A stretch of DNA of 64,000 nucleotides from Pseudomonas arsenicoxydans. Lineage in GTDB: Bacteria; Pseudomonadota; Gammaproteobacteria; Pseudomonadales; Pseudomonadaceae. The notes under the pieces were generated by a model. It did not search any database. It saw nothing but the letters and a program-made list of their open reading frames with translations, and was not told where the DNA came from. The position numbers and the translations under genes were made by a program. Positions within the stretch are counted from its first letter, which is position 1. Each line of letters begins with the position of its first letter. The stretch lies in NCBI RefSeq assembly GCF_006438915.1, contig NZ_RCZE01000004.1, positions 422,115-486,114 on the forward strand. Reading direction: 5' to 3'. This document shows, piece by piece, positions 55,869 to 64,000 of the stretch.

Positions 55869-57296
55869 ATGCCCCCGCTGCTTCTTCGCTTGTCCGCACT
55901 GTTACTGGCCCTGGGCCTGAGTGCCTGCGATGACGCCCCACGTTTTACCAAGGCCGAACCTGGCGAAGCCCGGTCCGGTGGCAGCGCGACCGTGCGCAAG
56001 ACCGATCAGAACGCGTTTTCCCTGCCCTCCGCCAACCTGCCGCCGTCCCGGCGTGTGGACTTCAGCGTCGGCAACAGTTTCTTCCGCAGCCCCTGGGTTA
56101 TTGCCCCGTCGACCACCACCGCCCGCGATGGCCTCGGTCCGCTGTTCAACACCAATGCCTGTCAGGGCTGCCACATCAAGGACGGTCGCGGTCATCCGCC
56201 GACGCCAGATGCGCCGAATGCCGTATCGATGCTGGTACGCCTGTCGATCCCCAACGCACCGGCCTATGCCAAGGTCATCGAGCAGCTCGGCGTAGTGCCG
56301 GAGCCGGTCTACGGTGGCCAGTTCCAGGACATGGCCGTGCCGGGTGTTGCACCGGAAGGCAAGGTGCGGGTCGATTACGCGCCCGTCCCAGTGCGGTTCA
56401 AGGACGGCACCGAAGTCGAACTGCGCAAGCCGAGCCTGAACATCACCCAACTGGGCTACGGTCCGATGCACCCCGACACCCGGTTCTCGGCGCGTGTCGC
56501 CCCGCCAATGATTGGCCTGGGCTTGCTTGAAGCGATCCCCGACGAAGCGATCCTGGCCAATGCCGAAGCGCAGGTGAAGGACAAAAACGGCATCGCCGGA
56601 CGTCCGAACCGGGTCTGGGATGACGTTCAACAGAAAACCGTCCTCGGACGATTTGGCTGGAAAGCCGGGCAACCGAACCTCAATCAACAGAATGTGCATG
56701 CGTTTTCCGGCGACATGGGTCTGACCACCAGCCTGAGACCTTTTGACGACTGCACCGACGCACAAACCGCGTGCAAGCAGGCACCGAATGGCACCGGCCC
56801 CGATGGCGAGCCGGAAGTCAGCGACAACATCCTGCGCCTGGTGCTGTTTTACAGCCGAAACCTCGCCGTACCGGCCCGCCGCGATGTCAGCGCACCCGAA
56901 GTGCTGGCCGGCAAAAACTTGTTTTTCCAGGCCGGATGCCAGTCCTGCCACACGCCGAAATACACCACCGCCGCCAACGCCGCCGAACCTGAATTGGCCA
57001 ATCAAGTGATTCGCCCGTACAGCGATCTGCTGCTGCATGACATGGGCGACGGCCTGGCCGACAACCGCACTGAATTCCAGGCCAGTGGCCGCGACTGGCG
57101 TACCCCGCCGTTGTGGGGCATCGGCCTGACGCAAGCGGTCAGTGGCCACACCCAGTTTTTGCATGATGGCCGCGCGCGCAATCTGCTCGAAGCCGTGCTC
57201 TGGCATGGCGGCGAAGCTCAGGCCGCGCAGCAACAGGTTTTGTCTTTCAATGCCGAGCAGCGCACTGCGTTGCTGGCGTTTTTGAATTCTCTTTAA
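55869..57296 (+). CDS. Di-heme oxidoreductase (DUF1111 / thiol oxidoreductase-like) lipoprotein
   Basis: A 475-residue protein with ATG at 55869 behind AGGATG. The signal peptide ends in a lipobox (LGLSAC). Two c-type haem sites are visible: CQGCHIKDGRGHP near residue 98 and CQSCHTPKY near 370. The domain matches the di-haem family found beside imelysin genes. It probably transfers electrons in the periplasm in an iron-linked redox step. It leads a tight set with the next imelysin and DUF1513 genes. Confidence 0.92.
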   Translation: MPPLLLRLSALLLALGLSACDDAPRFTKAEPGEARSGGSATVRKTDQNAFSLPSANLPPSRRVDFSVGNSFFRSPWVIAPSTTTARDGLGPLFNTNACQGCHIKDGRGHPPTPDAPNAVSMLVRLSIPNAPAYAKVIEQLGVVPEPVYGGQFQDMAVPGVAPEGKVRVDYAPVPVRFKDGTEVELRKPSLNITQLGYGPMHPDTRFSARVAPPMIGLGLLEAIPDEAILANAEAQVKDKNGIAGRPNRVWDDVQQKTVLGRFGWKAGQPNLNQQNVHAFSGDMGLTTSLRPFDDCTDAQTACKQAPNGTGPDGEPEVSDNILRLVLFYSRNLAVPARRDVSAPEVLAGKNLFFQAGCQSCHTPKYTTAANAAEPELANQVIRPYSDLLLHDMGDGLADNRTEFQASGRDWRTPPLWGIGLTQAVSGHTQFLHDGRARNLLEAVLWHGGEAQAAQQQVLSFNAEQRTALLAFLNSL

Positions 57297-57323
57297 ACAC
57301 TTATAAAGAATCGGGAGCCCGAC

Positions 57324-58388
57324 ATGTTCCGCCCCAAATTGTTGTTCACCAGCCTTGCAGCACTCGCACTGGGCGCCTGTTCACCGCAGGACCCGCAAGC
57401 CGTGACGTCGGCCGCCATTGCCAAATCGGTGATCCTGCCGACCTACACCCGCTGGGTTGAAGCTGATCGCCAATTGGCCGTCAGCGCCCTCGCCTATTGC
57501 GAAGGCAAGGAAGACCTCGACACCGCCCGCGCCGACTTCCTGCACGCGCAGAAGGCCTGGGCCGAGCTGCAACCATTGCTGATCGGGCCACTGGCCGAGG
57601 GCAACCGTTCGTGGCAGGTGCAGTTCTGGCCGGACAAGAAGAACCTGGTCGGCCGTCAGGTCGAGCAATTGGTCACCGCGCAGCCGCAGATCGATGCCGC
57701 TGCCCTGGCCAAGTCCAGCGTGGTGGTGCAAGGCCTCTCGGCTTATGAATACATTCTGTTCGACAGCAAGCCGGACGTGGCCAACGACGCACAGAAAGCC
57801 AAGTATTGCCCGCTGCTGAAAGCCATCGGCGAGCGCCAGAAACATCTGGCCGAAGAGATTCTGCAAAGCTGGAACAACACCGACGGCATGCTCGCGCAAA
57901 TGAGCAAATTCCCGAACCAGCGCTACGCCGATTCCCACGAAGCCATCGCCGATTTGCTGCGTGTGCAAGTCACCGCCATCGACACCCTGAAGAAAAAACT
58001 CGGCACGCCAATGGGCCGCCAGAGCAAGGGCGTGCCGCAGCCGTTCCAGGCCGATGCATGGCGCAGCCAGTCGTCCCTGACCGGCCTCGAAGCCAGCCTC
58101 GCCGCGGCCAAAACCGTGTGGGAAGGCGTCGACAACAAAGGCCTGCGCGGTCTGTTGCCGAGCGAGCAGAAACCATTGGCCGACAAGATCGATGCTGCCT
58201 ACGCCGCCTCGCTGAAACTGTTCGCCAGCAACCAGCGCTCGCTGACCGAAATGCTCAACGACGATGCCGGTCGCCAGCAACTCAACGATCTCTACGACAG
58301 CCTCAACGTGGTCCACCGTCTGCACGAAGGCGAACTGGCCAAGGCGCTGGGCATTCAACTGGGCTTCAACGCCAACGACGGTGACTGA
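57324..58388 (+). CDS. Imelysin family lipoprotein lacking the GxHxxE His
   Basis: A 354-residue protein with lipobox LALGAC (Cys about 19). It is an imelysin-domain protein with RADFLHAQKAWAELQPLLIG and WQVQFWPDKKNLVGRQV. At the GxHxxE position it has GLSAYEYILFD, with Ser in place of His, so metal or peptide activity may be lost or altered compared with the 54245 paralogue. It starts 27 bases after the di-heme gene and overlaps the DUF1513 frame region by one base, so one transcript is likely. Confidence 0.9.
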   Translation: MFRPKLLFTSLAALALGACSPQDPQAVTSAAIAKSVILPTYTRWVEADRQLAVSALAYCEGKEDLDTARADFLHAQKAWAELQPLLIGPLAEGNRSWQVQFWPDKKNLVGRQVEQLVTAQPQIDAAALAKSSVVVQGLSAYEYILFDSKPDVANDAQKAKYCPLLKAIGERQKHLAEEILQSWNNTDGMLAQMSKFPNQRYADSHEAIADLLRVQVTAIDTLKKKLGTPMGRQSKGVPQPFQADAWRSQSSLTGLEASLAAAKTVWEGVDNKGLRGLLPSEQKPLADKIDAAYAASLKLFASNQRSLTEMLNDDAGRQQLNDLYDSLNVVHRLHEGELAKALGIQLGFNANDGD

Positions 58389-58402
58389 TGAGGACGAGTG
58401 CC

Positions 58403-59500
58403 ATGCTGCGACGTCAGGCTCTGACTTTAGGTAGCTTGCTGCTGGGAGCAGTGACACTGGGCAGCTGGACGCTGTTCAAGCAAAAGGACAAAAGCCCGCT
58501 GCTGCTGTCGGCGCGGGACGACACCGATGGCAAGCATTACGCCGTCGGTTATCGGCTGGACGGCACCCGGGTGTTCGCCACCCAGGTCGGCCAGCGCTGC
58601 CACGACATCATCAACCACCCGACGTTGCCGATCGCCCTGTTCGTGGCCCGTCGTCCGGGCACCGAGAGCTACCTGATCGACCTGCGCGACGGCACGTTGT
58701 TGCAAACCGTGACCTCGCTGCCGAACCGGCATTTCTACGGGCACGCAGTCATTCACAACAGCGGTGACTGGCTGTACGCGACCGAGAACGATACGTCCGA
58801 TCCGGGCCGCGGCTTGCTCGGTGTGTATAAGTTCGAAGGTGAGCGGCTGGTGCACAGCGGCGAGATTTCCACCCATGGCATCGGCCCGCATCAGGTGTCG
58901 TGGATGCCCGACGGCGAAACCCTGGTGGTGGCCAACGGCGGCATTCGCACCGAAGCCGAAAGCCGGGTCGAGATGAACCTCAACGCCATGGAGCCAAGCC
59001 TGGTACTGATGCAACGCGATGGCACGCTGTTGAGCAAGGAAACCCTCGCCCAACAGATGAACAGCGTGCGGCATCTGGGGATCGCCAGCGACGGCACCAT
59101 CGTTGCCGGTCAGCAATTCATGGGGCCGTCCCATGAGTCATCGGAGCTGTTAGCGATCAAGCGTCCCGGCCAGCCGTTCGTGGCGTTCCCGGTGCCCGAG
59201 CATCAATTGCAGGCGATGGGGCATTACACCGCCAGCGTCGCGGTGCACAGCGAACTGCGCCTGGTGGCGTTGACCGCGCCACGGGGCAATCGCTTCTTCA
59301 TCTGGGACCTGGACAGCGGCGAATTGCGCCTGGATGCGCCACTGCCAGATTGCGCCGGCGTCGGCGCGGTGGCCGATGGTTTTGTCGTGACCTCGGGTCA
59401 GGGCCGCTGCCGCTACTACGATTGCCGCCAGACAAACCTTGTTGCAAAACCCCTGGAGCTGCCGGCCGGCCTCTGGGATAACCACCTGCATCTCATCTGA
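58403..59500 (+). CDS. DUF1513 protein with Tat-like signal
   Basis: A 365-residue protein. The ATG at 58403 follows GAGGA by eight bases; an ATG at 58388, which overlaps the previous stop, is the alternative. The N-terminus LRRQALTLGSLLLGAVTLGS is a twin-arginine signal. The rest is a beta-propeller-like DUF1513 domain (LPIALFVARRPG, HFYGHAVIHNSGDWLYATEN, GIGPHQVSWMPDGETLVVANGG). It is a usual companion of imelysin and di-haem genes. The function is unproven, perhaps a structural partner in iron handling. Confidence 0.88.
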   Translation: MLRRQALTLGSLLLGAVTLGSWTLFKQKDKSPLLLSARDDTDGKHYAVGYRLDGTRVFATQVGQRCHDIINHPTLPIALFVARRPGTESYLIDLRDGTLLQTVTSLPNRHFYGHAVIHNSGDWLYATENDTSDPGRGLLGVYKFEGERLVHSGEISTHGIGPHQVSWMPDGETLVVANGGIRTEAESRVEMNLNAMEPSLVLMQRDGTLLSKETLAQQMNSVRHLGIASDGTIVAGQQFMGPSHESSELLAIKRPGQPFVAFPVPEHQLQAMGHYTASVAVHSELRLVALTAPRGNRFFIWDLDSGELRLDAPLPDCAGVGAVADGFVVTSGQGRCRYYDCRQTNLVAKPLELPAGLWDNHLHLI

Positions 59501-59526
59501 TTCCACTCCCCTGTTGACATGCTTAC

Positions 59527-59622
59527 CCTGTGGCGAGGGAGCTTGCTCCCGCTGGGCTGCGCAGCGGCCCTGAAAAATGGGACTGCTACGCAGTCCAGCG
59601 GGAGCAAGCTCCCTCGCCACAG
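59527..59622. repeat. REP inverted repeat, GCGAGGGAGCTTGCTC family
   Basis: The arms CCTGTGGCGAGGGAGCTTGC and the complement enclose an inner pair GGGCTGCGCAGC and GCTACGCAGTCC. It separates the imelysin set from the RND genes. Confidence 0.92.
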
Positions 59623-59730
59623 GTTTTGTGTTCGTTTTCCTGACTGTGAAATGTGTCAGTTGGAATCACCCGCGCACTCGGAGTAATGTGCCTCCCTGTC
59701 TCACCTGATTTTCTCCAAGGAACTGGAAAT

Positions 59731-60879
59731 ATGCTGCGTCGCCGCATGCTGATCATGTTGGGTGTTGTTCTGCTGATCGTGCTGGTCCTGGCCGGTTATA
59801 AAGCCTTCTCCATCTACACGATGATTCAAGGCTTCTCCGCGCCAAAACCGCCGATCAGTGTCGCCGTGGCCACCGCCACCGAACGGCCGTGGCAAGCCCG
59901 CCTGCCCACCGTTGGCACACTCAAGGCGTTGCAAGGCGTGGACCTGAGCCTGGAGACCGACGGCACCGTCGTCGATTTGCAGTTCGAGTCAGGGCAAAAG
60001 GTCAAGGCCGGCCAACCCCTGCTGCGACTCGACAGCGCCGTGGAAAGTGCCTTGCTGGAAACGGCGCTGGCCGACCTCGGGCTGGCCCAACTCGATTACG
60101 GTCGCGGTAGCCAACTGGTCGGCAGCCAGGCCATTTCCAAAGGCGAATTCGACCGACTGTCAGCGGTGCAGAAAAAGAGCAAAGCCACGGTCAATCAGCT
60201 CAGGGCCGCGCTCAGCAAAAAGAGCATCGCCGCGCCCTTTAGCGGGACCATCGGCATTCGTCAGGTGGACATCGGTGATTACGTCGCCACCGGCACCATG
60301 ATTGCCACCCTGCAAGACCTCAGCAGCCTCTATGTAGACTTCTTCATCCCCGAGCAGTCGATACCAAAGATCGCTCTCGGCCAACCGGTGCAGGTCATTG
60401 TCGCGGCCTACCCGACGCTAACCTTCCCCGGCACCATCAGTGCGATCAACCCGAAAGTCGAAAACAGCACGCGCAACGTCCAGGTTCGCGCGACCCTGGC
60501 CAATCCCGACGGCACGTTGCTGCCGGGGATGTTCGCCAGCCTGCAAGTGTTGTTGCCCGACCCGCAACCACGCATTGTCGTACCGGAAAGCGCGATCACT
60601 TACACGCTGTACGGCAACTCGATCTACGTCGTCGCGCAGAAAAAAGCCGAAGACGGCAGCCTGGAAAAAGACGACAAGGGCCAACCGATCCTGATCGCCG
60701 AACGGCGTTTCATCGAAACCGGCGAGCGCCGCGACGGGCTGGTGATGATTACCAAAGGTGTGCAGAACGGCGAAAAAGTGGTCACGGCCGGCCAGATCAA
60801 ACTGGACAACGGTGCGCACATCGCGATCAGCGACGACAAGACCCTAGCCGAGAAGAACAGTCAGCCGCGCGCGGACTGA
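59731..60879 (+). CDS. mexV: RND efflux periplasmic adaptor, MexV-like
   Basis: A 382-residue membrane fusion protein. The ATG at 59731 gives an N-terminal anchor (about 6-26). A lipoyl-like domain (GTLKALQGVDLSLETDGTVV, VKAGQPLLRLD), a short alpha-hairpin and a second lipoyl half (IAAPFSGTIGIRQVDIGDYV) follow, then the beta-barrel. It bridges the inner-membrane pump and an outer-membrane channel. No channel gene is linked, as in MexVW, which uses OprM. Name based on position beside the imelysin genes, as in P. aeruginosa, and on the pair structure. Confidence 0.88.
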   Translation: MLRRRMLIMLGVVLLIVLVLAGYKAFSIYTMIQGFSAPKPPISVAVATATERPWQARLPTVGTLKALQGVDLSLETDGTVVDLQFESGQKVKAGQPLLRLDSAVESALLETALADLGLAQLDYGRGSQLVGSQAISKGEFDRLSAVQKKSKATVNQLRAALSKKSIAAPFSGTIGIRQVDIGDYVATGTMIATLQDLSSLYVDFFIPEQSIPKIALGQPVQVIVAAYPTLTFPGTISAINPKVENSTRNVQVRATLANPDGTLLPGMFASLQVLLPDPQPRIVVPESAITYTLYGNSIYVVAQKKAEDGSLEKDDKGQPILIAERRFIETGERRDGLVMITKGVQNGEKVVTAGQIKLDNGAHIAISDDKTLAEKNSQPRAD

Positions 60880-60892
60880 TCAAGGAATCCCC

Positions 60893-63800
60893 ATGGCTTT
60901 TACCGACCCGTTCATCCGCCGCCCGGTTCTCGCGACCGTGGTCAGCCTGTTGATTGTGCTGCTGGGCTTCCAGGCCTGGAGCAAACTGCCGTTGCGCCAG
61001 TACCCGCAAATGGAAAACGCCCTGATCACGGTGACCACGGCGTACCCCGGGGCCAACGCCGAAACCATCCAGGGTTACATCACTCAACCGATGCAGCAAA
61101 GCCTGGCCAGCGCCGAGGGTATCGACTACATGACGTCGGTCAGTCGCCAGAACTTCTCGGTGATCTCGATCTACGCACGTATCGGTTCCAACAGCGACCG
61201 CTTGTTCACCGAGCTTTTGGCCAAGGCCAACGAGGTCAAGAACCAGTTGCCTCAGGACGCCGAAGACCCGGTGCTGAGCAAGGAAGCGGCTGACGCTTCC
61301 GCACTCATGTACATCAGCTTCTTCAGCAAGGAACTGAGCAACCCGCAGATCACCGACTACCTGTCGCGGGTCATCCAGCCGAAGCTGGCCACCCTGCCCG
61401 GCATGGCCGAAGCCGAGATCCTCGGCAACCAGGTGTTTGCCATGCGCCTGTGGCTGGACCCGGTGAAGCTGGCCGGTTTTGGTCTCAGCGCCAGCGACGT
61501 GACCAACGCGGTCCGCCAGTACAACTTCCTCTCCGCCGCCGGCGAAGTGAAAGGCGAATACGTCGTCACCAGCATCAATGCCAACACCGAGCTCAAATCC
61601 GCTGAAGCCTTTGCCGCGATTCCGCTCAAGGTCGACGGTGACAGCCGCGTGCTGCTCAGCGATGTCGCGCGGGTGGAAATGGGCGCGGAGAACTATGACA
61701 CCATCAGTTCCTTCGGTGGCACACCCTCGGTGTACATCGGCATCAAGGCCACGCCGGGCGCCAACCCGCTGGACGTGATCAAGGAAGTGCGCAAGATCAT
61801 GCCGGAACTGGAAGCCCAGCTGCCGCCGAACCTCAAAGGTGAAATCGCCTACGACGCCACGCTGTTCATTCAGGCTTCGATCGATGAAGTGGTGAAAACC
61901 CTGTTCGAAGCGGTGCTGATCGTCATCGTCGTGGTGTTCCTGTTTCTCGGGGCGCTGCGGTCAGTGGTGATCCCGGTGGTGACCATTCCGCTGTCGATGA
62001 TCGGCGTGATGTTTTTCATGCAGATGATGGGTTACTCGATCAACCTGCTGACGCTGCTGGCGATGGTGCTGGCCATCGGGCTGGTGGTGGACGATGCGAT
62101 CGTGGTGGTGGAGAACATTCACCGGCATATCGAGGAAGGCAAGACGCCTTTAGATGCGGCCATCGAAGGCGCCCGGGAAATTGCGATGCCGGTGGTCTCG
62201 ATGACCATCACCCTGGCGGCGGTCTACGCGCCGATCGGTTTCCTGACCGGGCTGACGGGCGCGTTGTTCAAGGAATTCGCCCTGACACTGGCCGGGGCGG
62301 TGGTGATCTCCGGCGTGGTGGCACTGACACTGTCACCGATGATGTGCGCTTTTTTGCTGCGTCACGACGAAAATCCCAGTGGCCTCGCCCACCGCCTGGA
62401 CCGGATTTTCGAAGGTCTCAAGCGTCGTTACCAAAGCCTGCTGCACGGCACCCTGAACACCCGGCCAGTGGTGCTGGTGTTTGCGGTGATCGTGCTGTGC
62501 CTGATTCCGGTGCTGCTCAAATTTACCAAGTCGGAGCTGGCACCCGACGAGGATCAGGGCATCATTTTCATGCTGGCCAACGCCCCGCAACCGACCAACC
62601 TCGACTACCTCAACACCTATACCGACGAATTCGTCACCATTTTCAAGGAGTTCCCCGAGTATTACTCCTCGTTCCAGATCAATGGGTTCAACGGCGTGCA
62701 ATCGGGGATTGGTGGTTTCCTGCTCAAACCGTGGAATGAACGTCACCGCACGCAGATGGCGATCCTGCCCGAGGTCCAGCGCAAACTGCAGAGCATCGCC
62801 GGGTTGCAGATTTTCGGCTTCAATCTGCCCTCCCTGCCCGGTACTGGCCAAGGGTTGCCGTTTCAGTTCGTGATCAACACGGCCAACGACTACGAGTTAC
62901 TGTTGCAGGTAATGGACCGGGTGAAGAAGCGCGCCATGGAGTCCGGAAAATTCGCCTTCGTCGACGTCGACCTGGCCTTCGACAAGCCGGAAGTGGTGGT
63001 CGACATCGACCGCGCCAAAGCCGCGCAGATGGGCGTCTCGATGCAGGACCTGGGCGGAACGCTGGCGACGTTGCTGGGCCAGGCGGAAATCAACCGTTTC
63101 ACCATCGAAGGCCGCAGCTACAAGGTCATCGCCCAGGTCGAACGTCCCTTCCGGGATAACCCGGACTGGCTCAACAACTATTACGTGAAGAACAACAAGG
63201 GCGAATTACTGGCCCTGTCGACGCTGATTACCGTGACCGACCGTGCGCGACCGCGACAACTGAACCAGTTCCAGCAACTCAACTCGGCCATCCTTTCCGG
63301 CGTGCCGCTGGTCAGCATGGGTGAGGCCATCGACACCGTGCGCCAAATCGCCCGGGAAGAAGCCCCGGCGGGCTTTGCCGTCGACTATGCCGGCGCGTCG
63401 CGGCAATTCGTTCAGGAAGGCAGTGCGCTGTGGGTAACCTTTGCCCTGGCTCTGGCAATCATCTTCCTGGTACTGGCCGCACAGTTTGAAAGCTTCCGCG
63501 ACCCGCTGGTGATTCTGGTGACCGTGCCGTTGTCGATTTGCGGGGCGTTGATCCCGCTGTTCCTCGGCTGGTCGAGCATGAACATTTATACCCAGGTCGG
63601 GCTGGTGACGCTGATCGGGCTGATCAGCAAGCACGGGATCCTGATCGTCGAATTCGCCAACCTGCTGCGCAAGGAAAAAGGCCTGACCGCTCGCGAAGCG
63701 GTGGAGGAAGCGGCGGCAATCCGGCTGCGGCCAGTGCTGATGACCACGGCAGCGATGGTATTTGGCATGGTGCCGTTGATTATTGCCACGGGCGCGGGGG

Positions 63801-63928
63801 CGGTGAGCCGGTTTGATATCGGGATGGTGATCGCTACGGGGATGTCGATCGGGACGTTGTTCACGTTGTTCGTGTTGCCGTGCATCTACACCCTGCTGGC
63901 CAAACCCGATCCCAAGGAACACCCATAA
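60893..63928 (+). CDS. mexW: RND efflux permease, MexW-like
   Basis: A 1011-residue HAE-type RND pump with 12 predicted segments and two large periplasmic loops. The start FTDPFIRRPVLATVVSLLIV is typical. The proton-relay aspartates are seen in LVVDDAIVVVENIHRH, and the signature GREIAMPVV-like helix follows in the same order. The C-terminal GLVTLIGLISKHGILIVEFAN is intact. It follows the adaptor by 13 bases with ribosome site AAGGA. It exports drugs or other amphiphiles by proton antiport. Substrates are not readable from sequence. Confidence 0.9.
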   Translation: MAFTDPFIRRPVLATVVSLLIVLLGFQAWSKLPLRQYPQMENALITVTTAYPGANAETIQGYITQPMQQSLASAEGIDYMTSVSRQNFSVISIYARIGSNSDRLFTELLAKANEVKNQLPQDAEDPVLSKEAADASALMYISFFSKELSNPQITDYLSRVIQPKLATLPGMAEAEILGNQVFAMRLWLDPVKLAGFGLSASDVTNAVRQYNFLSAAGEVKGEYVVTSINANTELKSAEAFAAIPLKVDGDSRVLLSDVARVEMGAENYDTISSFGGTPSVYIGIKATPGANPLDVIKEVRKIMPELEAQLPPNLKGEIAYDATLFIQASIDEVVKTLFEAVLIVIVVVFLFLGALRSVVIPVVTIPLSMIGVMFFMQMMGYSINLLTLLAMVLAIGLVVDDAIVVVENIHRHIEEGKTPLDAAIEGAREIAMPVVSMTITLAAVYAPIGFLTGLTGALFKEFALTLAGAVVISGVVALTLSPMMCAFLLRHDENPSGLAHRLDRIFEGLKRRYQSLLHGTLNTRPVVLVFAVIVLCLIPVLLKFTKSELAPDEDQGIIFMLANAPQPTNLDYLNTYTDEFVTIFKEFPEYYSSFQINGFNGVQSGIGGFLLKPWNERHRTQMAILPEVQRKLQSIAGLQIFGFNLPSLPGTGQGLPFQFVINTANDYELLLQVMDRVKKRAMESGKFAFVDVDLAFDKPEVVVDIDRAKAAQMGVSMQDLGGTLATLLGQAEINRFTIEGRSYKVIAQVERPFRDNPDWLNNYYVKNNKGELLALSTLITVTDRARPRQLNQFQQLNSAILSGVPLVSMGEAIDTVRQIAREEAPAGFAVDYAGASRQFVQEGSALWVTFALALAIIFLVLAAQFESFRDPLVILVTVPLSICGALIPLFLGWSSMNIYTQVGLVTLIGLISKHGILIVEFANLLRKEKGLTAREAVEEAAAIRLRPVLMTTAAMVFGMVPLIIATGAGAVSRFDIGMVIATGMSIGTLFTLFVLPCIYTLLAKPDPKEHP

Positions 63929-63929
63929 C

Positions 63930-64000
63930 AAATGTGGGAGCGGGCTTGCTCGCGAAGGCGGTGTGTCATTCAGCGATGATGTTGACTGTCACACCGCCTT
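63930..64000. repeat. REP element (TGTGGGAGCGGGCTTGCTCG family), cut by window end
   Basis: The left arm AATGTGGGAGCGGGCTTGCT is complete, and the loop with TGTTGACTGTCACACCGC resembles the copies at 21786 and 31571. The right arm is beyond the edge. Confidence 0.88.

Overview
The window is a stretch of chromosome from a Pseudomonas of the fluorescens complex. The evidence is the high-GC codon use, gene blocks in the same order as in P. aeruginosa (pyk, enoyl-CoA hydratase, ferredoxin reductase, diguanylate cyclase, fumarase; and argP, ACT protein, argO, sodB, bifA, imelysin genes, RND pump), and many copies of the short REP-type inverted repeats typical of this group (cores TGTGGGAGCGGGCTTGCTCG and TGTGGCGAGGGAGCTTGCTC). 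No rRNA, tRNA, CRISPR array, prophage or transposase gene was recognised. Gene order is mostly housekeeping, with a few disturbed or accessory patches.

Layout. 1-6819: an operon of a clipped RDD protein, a SpoIIM-like protein, DUF4129, DUF4350, a MoxR ATPase and a DUF58 protein, a MoxR-type envelope module. 6820-8050: an AT-richer patch with two small genes, one of the DUF6124 family. 8051-15776: a PilZ protein, a TPR lipoprotein, pyruvate kinase, enoyl-CoA hydratase, ferredoxin reductase, diguanylate cyclase and class I fumarase. 16009-20721: a sensor kinase and an NtrC-type regulator beside a dicarboxylate/alpha-ketoglutarate-type MFS transporter. The transporter has a clear sigma-54 promoter and two matching upstream sites. 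20851-24506: a membrane protein, a flavin reductase, a small protein, a monooxygenase and an AraC regulator.

24649-28859 looks rearranged. A chemoreceptor gene, tatC, tatB, tatA and the last third of hisE lie between two direct copies (about 180 bp) of the 3' end of an ABC ATPase gene. 28680-37151 carries an ABC importer with a Tat-type binding protein, an aldehyde dehydrogenase and a ThDP decarboxylase, with a divergent LysR gene; it looks like an uptake and catabolic unit for an arginine- or polyamine-like compound. 37258-44155: an NAD(P)-binding protein, a metallo-hydrolase with a divergent LysR gene, a small membrane protein, pobR/pobA (4-hydroxybenzoate hydroxylation) and an MFS exporter.

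44281-50186: a double Cache protein, a coiled-coil membrane protein, an epimerase, argP/ACT/argO (basic amino acid export) and sodB. 50410-51879 holds a second DUF6124 gene, a strongly folded sequence upstream of it that is best explained as a minus-strand RNA, and a long repeat-like non-coding segment. 51880-63928: bifA, an imelysin/di-heme/imelysin/DUF1513 set probably tied to iron, and a MexVW-like RND pump. REP elements separate many of these units and sit inside at least two apparent operons.
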